Origin: Planctomycetaceae bacterium
GTDB lineage: Bacteria; Planctomycetota; Planctomycetia; Pirellulales; Thermoguttaceae
Reading direction: 5' to 3'
Assembly (NCBI GenBank): GCA_031278315.1
Contig: JAITKS010000310.1
Span: 1-13,002 of the forward strand
DNA: 13,002 nucleotides
Positions 1-5,046 of the stretch are shown here, in pieces. The stretch's first letter is position 1. Each line of letters starts with the position of its first letter. A program made the translations under genes and the position numbers. The notes under the pieces were generated by a model that did not search any database, was not told the DNA's origin, and saw only the letters and a list, made by a program, of their open reading frames with translations.

Positions 1-50
1 TTTAGATTTTAAATTTAAGTGAATTACTAAAAAATATTTTAGCTGGGAAC

Positions 51-77
51 GCAGGCGTCCCGCCTGCATCTTTTTTG
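51..77 (+). terminator. probable intrinsic terminator of a gene left of the window
   Basis: A perfect 7-bp GC-rich stem (GCAGGCG/CGCCTGC, loop TCC, 51-67) is followed after ATC by six T residues (71-76), the classic Rho-independent layout on the plus strand. No gene ends inside the window upstream of it, so it would serve a plus-strand gene ending before base 1. Confidence 0.6.
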
Positions 78-80
78 TAC

Positions 81-152
81 AAAAAACGCCTAAAGATGCG
101 GTCGAGACGACCGCGATCCCGGCAACAATAAATTATTTCACACATATATTAC
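81..152 (-). repeat. composite terminator-like element, copy A
   Basis: Read on the minus strand this is: tail (around 152-135, a variant of GTAATATATCAGTGAAAT), a linker, a perfect 7-bp stem GCGGTCG/CGACCGC with a 3-nt loop (98-114), then ATCTTTAGGCG and six T residues (A-run at 81-86 on the plus strand). The order and bases match copies at 3026-3118, 4466-4569 and 7218-7328. It points toward the plus-strand terminator at 51-77, with GTAC at the junction, so together they form a bidirectional terminator-like palindrome. No minus-strand gene lies immediately to its right, so a terminator role for this copy is uncertain. Confidence 0.6.
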
Positions 153-463
153 GAAAAAATAAAAACCAAAAATTCCACTGATATATTACAAAAAATCTTT
201 TTTCTGATAGATAATTCGGACAGAACGAACCGAAAATTAAAGGAGAGCAATCTAACTCAATTTTAACTAACAACAAGAGTTTTTTAGAATTTCCCCAGAG
301 CGATAGTTGAAAAAAAATAATTTAACAATAAGATTATTCAATTCTGAATTGAAAATTCAAAACCGATTGAATTTTTTTGATATTTGGAATTAACAAAAAT
401 AATGGGTGTGTTTATTGTATTTGTTTTTACAATTAACAGAAATTACAAAAAAAAATTTAGTTC

Positions 464-468
464 GAGGA
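464..468 (+). promoter_or_regulatory. Shine-Dalgarno site of pilT
   Basis: GAGGA nine bases before the ATG at 478. It fixes the start and stands out because most genes in this window lack a recognisable ribosome binding site. Confidence 0.75.
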
Positions 469-477
469 TAACGAATT

Positions 478-1629
478 ATGAGTACGATTTTAGTTGATAA
501 ACTTTTAGAAACGGTATTTACACGAGGTGCAAGCGATCTTCATATTGCTGTAGGTCAACCTCCTGTTTTGAGATTACACGGACGGCTCACAAAATTAGAA
601 ACCAAAGTACTTGAACCCGATGATACAGTTTCATTGATGAAAAGTATTACACCAGAACGTTGTCAGCAAGAGCTGCAACAATCAGGTAGTACAGATTTTG
701 GATTCGCTTTTGGAGATAAAGCACGATTCCGTGTATCTGTTTTTAAACAAAGAGGTAACACAGGGTTAGTTTTGCGTCAAATACCGAATCAACTTTTGAG
801 CATGGAGCAGCTTCAGACTCCTCCGGTAATGCAAGATCTTATTATGCGTCCTCGCGGACTAGTACTAGTTACAGGACCAACAGGCTCAGGTAAATCGACT
901 ACTCTAGCAGCATGTATCGATTACTTGAACGATAATGTTGACCATCACATCATTACGATTGAAGACCCAATTGAATTTTATCATTATCATAAAAAATCAA
1001 CCGTGAATCAACGTGAAGTTGGAGTAGATGTACCTACGTTTGCAGAAGCAATCAGACGTGCATTAAGACAAGACCCCGATGTAATTCTAGTCGGTGAATT
1101 ACGAGACCTCGAAACAATTGAAGCAGCAATTACAGCAGCAGAAACAGGACATATCGTTTTTGGAACTCTTCATACGTCAAGTGCTGCCGGAACAATAAAC
1201 CGTATTATTGACGTCTTTCCGACTAATCAGCAAGATCAAATTAGAACACAGTTATCTACTTCAATTATTGGGATTCTTGCTCAACAGTTATTACCAAGAA
1301 TACAAGGCGGACGCGTTGCTGCGTATGAAATGTTAGTAGTCACGAGTGCAATTGCTAACTTAATTCGCGAAAATAAAACTTTTAGAATTACATCATCTAT
1401 TCAGACCGGTCATAAACAAGGGATGCAACTCCTAGACGACCACTTATTTAGACTATGGAGAGATAAAGTCGTTACAAAAGAAGACGCATTGACTAAATCG
1501 AATTTGCCGGATTCATTAGCAGCAAAAATATTAAGATATGAATCAGGCGAATTATCAGAAGAGGAAACTACTACAAATGCGGACGAAGACGAAACACCAA
1601 GAAGAAATTCTAAAATAAAATATGTGTAA
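478..1629 (+). CDS. pilT: type IV pilus retraction ATPase PilT
   Basis: PilT is the hexameric cytoplasmic ATPase that depolymerises type IV pili into the inner membrane and so powers twitching motility, adhesion and DNA uptake. The 383-residue product has the N-terminal PAS-like domain (about 1-105) and the RecA-like secretion ATPase core. The Walker A GPTGSGKST lies at 133-141, the Walker B region DPDVILVGELRD at 199-210 with catalytic E207, and the His box GHIVFGTLHT at 224-233. The C-terminal motif AIANLIRE (291-298) corresponds to the AIRNLIRE signature of PilT, which separates it from PilB-type assembly ATPases. Length fits PilT/PilU (about 345-380); an acidic tail of about 25 residues is added at the end. 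The ATG is preceded by GAGGA (464-468) at 9-nt spacing, one of only two clear Shine-Dalgarno sites here. No other pilus gene is adjacent. PilU is the main alternative. Confidence 0.95.
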   Translation: MSTILVDKLLETVFTRGASDLHIAVGQPPVLRLHGRLTKLETKVLEPDDTVSLMKSITPERCQQELQQSGSTDFGFAFGDKARFRVSVFKQRGNTGLVLRQIPNQLLSMEQLQTPPVMQDLIMRPRGLVLVTGPTGSGKSTTLAACIDYLNDNVDHHIITIEDPIEFYHYHKKSTVNQREVGVDVPTFAEAIRRALRQDPDVILVGELRDLETIEAAITAAETGHIVFGTLHTSSAAGTINRIIDVFPTNQQDQIRTQLSTSIIGILAQQLLPRIQGGRVAAYEMLVVTSAIANLIRENKTFRITSSIQTGHKQGMQLLDDHLFRLWRDKVVTKEDALTKSNLPDSLAAKILRYESGELSEEETTTNADEDETPRRNSKIKYV

Positions 1630-1635
1630 ATGTAT

Positions 1636-1682
1636 CAGTGAAATTTTTTCAAAGGTTTCAAATTGATTTTTAACGAACCTTA
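1636..1682 (+). repeat. direct repeat, copy 1 (partner 1941-1987)
   Basis: This stretch begins with a tail-like CAGTGAAAT motif and continues with a T-run, AAAGGTTTCAAATT and a TTTTTAAC segment. It matches 1941-1987 apart from a few substitutions and indels. It starts 7 bp after the pilT stop codon, so it is in the 3' untranslated region. The first bases are related to the tail of the composite dispersed element, but the following module differs. Confidence 0.6.
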
Positions 1683-1686
1683 TTTT

Positions 1687-1780
1687 GTTTTTATTAACCA
1701 ATAGATGAAACTAATAACACAGAGAAAGATGATTTTGTAATTTTTAGATTTAAAATTTTAGATTTTAGATTTTAGATTTT
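1687..1780 (+). repeat. CACAGAG/TTTTAGAT composite repeat
   Basis: TTTTTATTAACCA is followed by CACAGAGAAAGAT, then ATTTTGTAATTTTTAGATTT and three further TTTAGAT units. The same order of motifs appears on the opposite strand at 12737-12819, so this is a dispersed composite repeat and not chance low complexity. A third TTTTAGATT cluster sits at 10084-10165. Confidence 0.6.
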
Positions 1781-1823
1781 GTGATAATTTATCAATTTAT
1801 TTGTGTTAATTTATTCATTGATT

Positions 1824-1852
1824 CCGTGCGCGGTGAGTACAACCGCGCACGG
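1824..1852. repeat. perfect 11-bp-stem hairpin
   Basis: CCGTGCGCGGT (1824-1834) and ACCGCGCACGG (1842-1852) form a perfect 11-bp GC-rich stem with a 7-nt loop. It is very stable against the AT-rich background. No T-run follows on either strand, so it is not a typical intrinsic terminator; a REP-like palindromic element or a processing/stability hairpin in the pilT 3' region is more likely. Confidence 0.65.
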
Positions 1853-1892
1853 CTATATTGAATATACACATTCAGGGTGTGATCATGTTTGT

Positions 1893-1916
1893 AGAGACAC
1901 AAGGTATTGTGTCTCT
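1893..1916. repeat. perfect 10-bp-stem hairpin
   Basis: AGAGACACAA (1893-1902) pairs perfectly with TTGTGTCTCT (1907-1916) around the loop GGTA. It lies 40 bp after the larger hairpin. Similar GTAGAGACxCAA hairpins are, from general knowledge, a widespread small palindromic repeat type in bacteria. No T-run follows. Confidence 0.65.
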
Positions 1917-1940
1917 CGTTACGGAATAAACATAATATTT

Positions 1941-1987
1941 CGGTGAAATTTTTTAAAGGTTTCAAATTTATTTTTTAACTAATCTTA
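1941..1987 (+). repeat. direct repeat, copy 2 (partner 1636-1682)
   Basis: Second copy of the 47-bp repeat found just after pilT. It begins CGGTGAAATT, continues through AAAGGTTTCAAATT, and ends near TTAACTAATCTTA. The two copies bracket the hairpin pair, so about 350 bp of this spacer (1636-1987) looks like a repeat-flanked unit. Confidence 0.55.
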
Positions 1988-2063
1988 TTAACAGCAATTA
2001 TTGTTCTTTTTTTCCATTACGTTGATTATGAGTCAATAATCCGATTGCTCTTTCACTGCAAAA

Positions 2064-2082
2064 ATTCCACTGATATATTACG
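2064..2082 (-). repeat. solitary tail motif of the dispersed element
   Basis: ATTCCACTGATATATTACG on the plus strand is the reverse complement of the tail that begins the composite element. Here no stem-loop is attached. It ends about 70 bp before the CPBP start codon. On the plus strand TGATATATT resembles an extended -10 box, but no good -35 hexamer is visible. Confidence 0.5.
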
Positions 2083-2152
2083 AATAAATTAAAAAGTCTG
2101 CTGAAACTGAATTGTTACGAATTATTACAAAAAGATAAAAAAAGATAAAACG

Positions 2153-2947
2153 ATGAAAAAGAATTTTCTACTAATTTATTTATGTATTGTGATATTTTTC
2201 CCGTCTTTGTTGACGTTGATTTATTTTGTGATGCTATCCGGTGATTCGGGTGATTCGGGAATAGTCCAGAAGTTAGTTTACGGATTAGGTAAAGTAATTC
2301 AATTTTTGCTGCCGTTGTTTTGGATATTTTTTATAACGTATCGATTTCAATTGCGAAATAATGAATCAGTCGATGATAACATTACGAGTAATAGTAATAA
2401 AGAAGTCAAGAATGATTTGAAATTAATCAAGTTGCGATTGTATTATCTTTTTGAGGGATTGGGGTTTGGTGTAATTGTTTTCGTGATGATGTTTTTGCTG
2501 TATTATTTTTGCTTTAGTATTCCGGGCGGAGAATTATCGGAAAATTCAGCAGGATATGAGATGATCAAAAAGAAAATATCGCAATTAGGATTGACCGATT
2601 GGCGATTATATTTCTTGTTTGGCGTATTTTATTCGGTTATTCATAGCGGACTGGAAGAATACTATTGGAGATGGTTTCTATTTAGAAAATTACAAGAGAT
2701 ATGCAAAGTACAACTGGCAATAATAATATCGGGATTAGGATTTGCATTGCATCATGTTATATTGTTACGAGAACTTTTTGGACTTAATTCGTTATTATGT
2801 ATTCTTGGTTCGGCAGCGGTAGCAATCGGCGGAATTTATTGGGCGCGGTTATATCAAAGGAGCGGCAATCTGTACGCCGCATGGATAGGACACGGTATTG
2901 TCGACGCTGCTATCTTTTCTATCGGATATATGATTTGTTTCGCATAA
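2153..2947 (+). CDS. CPBP family intramembrane glutamic protease
   Basis: A 264-residue polytopic membrane protein of the CPBP (CAAX protease and bacteriocin-processing, Abi) family, which cleaves peptide bonds inside the membrane; the substrate is unknown. Hydrophobic segments lie at about 5-28, 45-65, 98-122, 150-163 and 187-255. The three family motifs are present: EEYYWR (E168, E169, R173), FxxxH (F197-H201) and HGIVD (H247-D251), where the last residue is Asp rather than the usual Asn. A short hydrophilic, Asn-rich loop at 68-90 separates the N-terminal helices from the core, and a GDSGDSG repeat is at about 30-36. No Shine-Dalgarno site precedes the ATG; the upstream bases are A-rich. 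It is followed by 309 bp before metK, so it is probably a monocistronic unit. Members are implicated in bacteriocin immunity or envelope protein processing; no bacteriocin gene is nearby. Confidence 0.88.
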   Translation: MKKNFLLIYLCIVIFFPSLLTLIYFVMLSGDSGDSGIVQKLVYGLGKVIQFLLPLFWIFFITYRFQLRNNESVDDNITSNSNKEVKNDLKLIKLRLYYLFEGLGFGVIVFVMMFLLYYFCFSIPGGELSENSAGYEMIKKKISQLGLTDWRLYFLFGVFYSVIHSGLEEYYWRWFLFRKLQEICKVQLAIIISGLGFALHHVILLRELFGLNSLLCILGSAAVAIGGIYWARLYQRSGNLYAAWIGHGIVDAAIFSIGYMICFA

Positions 2948-3025
2948 ACAAATAAAATAATGGAGAGATATTTCATAATTAATTCGGCGGAATATTATAC
3001 TCTTCACATTTATCGAATTTGAAAA

Positions 3026-3118
3026 TTCGTAATATAATCAGTGGAATAATTTATTGTTCTTGTTCTTTGTAACGCGGTTATCTTGACTATATCTTGACTG
3101 TATCTTTAAGAGTTTTTT
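3026..3118 (+). repeat. composite terminator-like element, copy B (degenerate)
   Basis: The tail GTAATATAATCAGTGGAAT (around 3029-3047), the linker TTTATTGTTC, the block GTAACGCGG, a decayed TTATCTTGACT in place of the stem-loop, and ATCTTTAAGAG plus six T residues (3113-3118) follow the same order as copies A, C and D. The middle is expanded by a direct repeat of TATCTTGACT (3080-3098), and the perfect stem is lost. It lies on the same strand as, and downstream of, the CPBP gene, whose stop is about 80 bp before it. Confidence 0.5.
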
Positions 3119-3244
3119 ATCAATTCTCTATTTAATATCTCTAATATATTATCCTCCTGCTTGTCTTTGGTGAAATTGTCTGATATGATTACCGCCCGTT
3201 TTGACGATAACAAGTGGACGCGTCAATATAATGTTAAATTAAAC

Positions 3245-3249
3245 AAGGA
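3245..3249 (+). promoter_or_regulatory. Shine-Dalgarno site of metK
   Basis: AAGGA sits seven bases before the ATG at 3257 and decides the start. The frame is open back to a TTG at 3161, but those 32 extra residues have no counterpart in the MetK family. Confidence 0.75.
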
Positions 3250-3256
3250 AAAATCA

Positions 3257-4423
3257 ATGTCAAAAAGACTATTTACAAGTGAAGCAGTCAGCATGGGACA
3301 TCCCGACAAGTTGGCTGATCAGATTTCGGACGGAGTGCTTGACGCTCTTTTTGCTGAAGATAAATTCAGCCGTGTTGCGTGTGAAACGTTGGTAACTACA
3401 GGAATCGCAATAATTGCGGGCGAGATAACAACGCAAGCTAAAATTGATTATCAACAGGTAGTACGTAACGCTATTCGTGAAGTCGGCTATCTTGACGATG
3501 AATGGGGAATCAACGCTGATACATGTGCTGTAATGGTTTCACTAGATCGGCAAAGTCCTGATATAGCGCAGGGTGTAAACGACGATAAAGGAGGACGTCA
3601 TGCCGGCGAAATCGGTGCGGGTGATCAAGGTCTTATGTTCGGTTTTGCGTGTAATCATACGCCTGAACTTATGCCGCTGCCGATTGCTCTTGCTCATAGA
3701 ATAACCAACAGATTGACGGAAGCAAGATTCAAGAATGAGGTTACGTGGCTGCGTCCTGACAGTAAGAGTCAGGTAACTATCGAATTTGACGGTAACAAGC
3801 CGGTTAGAGTCGATACTGTTGTCGTGTCAACGCAGCATTCTCCAGACGTGAATCAGAAACAAATCGCAGATTATATCATTCCTCAAATTATTCAGCCGCT
3901 TTTACCTGAAGGGCTTGATACGAGTAATATAAAATATCATATTAATCCAACGGGACAATTTGTCGTCGGCGGACCGCATGGTGATTGCGGTTTGACTGGA
4001 CGAAAAATTATCGTTGATACGTATGGAGGTTGGGCTCCGCACGGAGGAGGTGCGTTCAGCGGTAAAGACCCAACTAAAGTTGATCGAAGTGCAGCGTATG
4101 TCGCGAGGTATGTCGCAAAAAATGTCGTCGCCGCAGGATTAGCTGATTCGTGTGAAATACAACTCGCTTACGCTATTGGAATACCTGAACCGGTAAGTGT
4201 AAATGTAAATACTCACAATACAGGTAAAGTCGATGACGATAAATTAGTGTCTGCTATACGCAACGTTTTTAAATTAACGCCAACTGGAATTATAAACACC
4301 TTAGATTTAAGAAGACCAATTTATCGAAAAACAGCAGCAGGAGGACATTTCGGAAGAAACGAACCAGATTTCTCATGGGAAAAAACAGACAAAATAGAAG
4401 AACTAAAAAAAGCAACTCTGTAA
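3257..4423 (+). CDS. metK: S-adenosylmethionine synthetase
   Basis: MetK makes S-adenosylmethionine from methionine and ATP, releasing phosphate and pyrophosphate, and is the source of methyl groups for nucleic acid, protein and small-molecule methylation. The 388-residue product matches the usual size (E. coli 384). Visible signatures from the chosen start are GHPDKLADQISDG (about 14-26, with the active-site His and metal-binding Asp), GAGDQGLMFG (about 120-129, the ATP-binding hexapeptide GAGDQG), GGGAFSGKDPTKVDRS (about 264-280, the P-loop-like signature 2), and the C-terminal DLRRPIYRKTAAGGHFGR. All three repeated alpha/beta domains are therefore intact. The enzyme works as a cytoplasmic tetramer. 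The start is set by AAGGA seven bases upstream and by family alignment. It is flanked by copies B and C of the composite element, so it appears to be a single-gene unit, and copy C likely terminates it. Confidence 0.97.
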   Translation: MSKRLFTSEAVSMGHPDKLADQISDGVLDALFAEDKFSRVACETLVTTGIAIIAGEITTQAKIDYQQVVRNAIREVGYLDDEWGINADTCAVMVSLDRQSPDIAQGVNDDKGGRHAGEIGAGDQGLMFGFACNHTPELMPLPIALAHRITNRLTEARFKNEVTWLRPDSKSQVTIEFDGNKPVRVDTVVVSTQHSPDVNQKQIADYIIPQIIQPLLPEGLDTSNIKYHINPTGQFVVGGPHGDCGLTGRKIIVDTYGGWAPHGGGAFSGKDPTKVDRSAAYVARYVAKNVVAAGLADSCEIQLAYAIGIPEPVSVNVNTHNTGKVDDDKLVSAIRNVFKLTPTGIINTLDLRRPIYRKTAAGGHFGRNEPDFSWEKTDKIEELKKATL

Positions 4424-4465
4424 AATAAATTAAAATTACAATTAAAATTTACATAGTGTGAAAAT

Positions 4466-4569
4466 TTGTAATATATCAGGCGGAATTTTTTATTGTTCAC
4501 GGTAACGCGGCCGTCTCGACCGCATTTTTAGGTGTTTTTTGACAGGATGACAGGATGACAGGATTTTTA
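4466..4569 (+). repeat. composite terminator-like element, copy C
   Basis: The best copy for metK: tail GTAATATATCAGGCGGAAT (4468-4486), linker TTTATTGTTCACGGTAAC, a 7-bp stem with one mismatch (4507-4523), ATTTTTAGGTG and six T residues (4535-4540), then GACAGGAT three times (4541-4564) and TTTTTAAA. The minus-strand copy D at 7218-7328 repeats this whole order, including the TTTTTAAA end. The tail begins 43 bp after the metK stop. Confidence 0.7.
4507..4540 (+). terminator. probable intrinsic terminator of metK
   Basis: The GC-rich stem-loop 4507-4523 (GCGGCCG/CGACCGC, loop TCT, one mismatch) is followed by ATTTTTAGG and a second T-run of six (4535-4540), about 85 bp downstream of the metK stop and on the same strand. 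It is part of the composite dispersed element. Confidence 0.55.
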
Positions 4570-4670
4570 AATGATAAATTAAAAGAATCAAAACTTGAAA
4601 CTATCAATTAGTTGTTGTTAGTGATTTGAACTTAGAATCCGTGATAATTTCAGCATACGAACTAAACTAC

Positions 4671-4706
4671 TATCCTGTAAATCCTGTAATCCTGTTTATC
4701 CTGTCA
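4671..4706 (-). repeat. CAGGAT tandem array, inverted
   Basis: On the minus strand this reads as tandem 8-11 bp units containing ACAGGAT (four units, ATCCTGT on the plus strand). It is the inverted counterpart of 4541-4564, and related arrays occur at 7226-7256 and 7354-7387. From general knowledge, such ACAGGAT arrays are a widespread intergenic repeat type. Confidence 0.7.
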
Positions 4707-4712
4707 AAAAAA

Positions 4713-4732
4713 AATTCCACTGATATATTACG
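4713..4732 (-). repeat. tail motif of the dispersed element
   Basis: AATTCCACTGATATATTACG on the plus strand, next to the inverted CAGGAT array. It closes the giant inverted repeat that starts at 4466 and lies about 315 bp before the S1-like gene. Confidence 0.6.
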
Positions 4733-4737
4733 AAATT

Positions 4738-4790
4738 ACACGAAAAACACGAACAGGTTTTTTTAGATCATTTTCGTGTATTTCATGTTG
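4738..4790. repeat. CACGAAA inverted repeat
   Basis: ACACGAAAAACACGAA (4738-4753) is mirrored by TTTTCGTGTATTTCATGTT (4771-4789). The same family forms a larger inverted repeat at 7413-7505. Confidence 0.55.
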
Positions 4791-5046
4791 AAAATAAACA
4801 GATACATTTTTTTCAATGATTATGAATTTATTTTTGTCAAACCATATTTTTACCTAAAATTTTCAAATTCATAATTCAAAAAATTTTGAAAAACAATTAT
4901 TCCGCTGAAATATTACAAACACTCTTATTGTAGAAACACAAAACTAAAACAAAACTAAAAACACAAAGCAAAAATCAATAGACAAAACCAAACTGTAAAA
5001 TTTAACTATAATCAATTTAAAACCTTGAATTTAATTTTTTGATCAC

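Larger units (their letters stand above)
1..477. other. intergenic region upstream of pilT
   Basis: No coding sequence can be supported here. The left part (45-120) is a large imperfect palindrome made of two GC-rich stem-loops facing each other. It is followed by two copies of a dispersed tail sequence (around 135-152 and 172-190). The rest (200-460) is A/T-rich with no clear promoter match, although the pilT promoter must lie in it unless transcription reads in from the left. Confidence 0.7.
1630..2152. other. intergenic region between pilT and the CPBP protease gene
   Basis: No coding sequence is supported. It contains, in order: the first of two similar 47-bp repeats (1636-1682), a TTTTAGAT array linked to a CACAGAG motif (1687-1780), two perfect hairpins (1824-1852 and 1893-1916), the second 47-bp repeat (1941-1987), and a solitary dispersed tail motif (2064-2082) about 70 bp before the next start codon. 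Confidence 0.7.
2948..3256. other. intergenic region before metK
   Basis: It holds the degenerate composite element copy B and a tail-like GGCGGAATATTATAC around 2990. I looked for a SAM-sensing riboswitch, because many metK genes carry one, and saw no SAM-I box core or other recognisable aptamer. The metK promoter is presumably between about 3118 and 3240 but cannot be placed. Confidence 0.5.
4424..5046. other. repeat-rich intergenic region between metK and the S1-like gene
   Basis: No coding sequence is supported. It contains the composite element copy C (4466-4569), an inverted partner of its GACAGGAT array (4671-4706), a tail motif in the opposite orientation (4713-4732), an inverted CACGAAA repeat (4738-4790) and another degenerate tail (4897-4917). 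From 4466 to 4732 the layout is a giant imperfect inverted repeat: tail, stem, array, spacer, array, tail. Confidence 0.7.

Noticed and set aside
3161..3256. 32-residue N-terminal extension of metK from a TTG codon
   Set aside because: MetK proteins begin close to the GHPDK motif, and a clear AAGGA site precedes the ATG at 3257.
2948..3256. SAM riboswitch in front of metK
   Set aside because: I looked for the conserved cores of the known SAM aptamers and found none; most of the leader is a degenerate copy of the dispersed element.
4541..4706. CRISPR array in the CAGGAT-rich regions
   Set aside because: The units are 8-11 bp and contiguous, with no spacers of constant length and no cas genes in the window.
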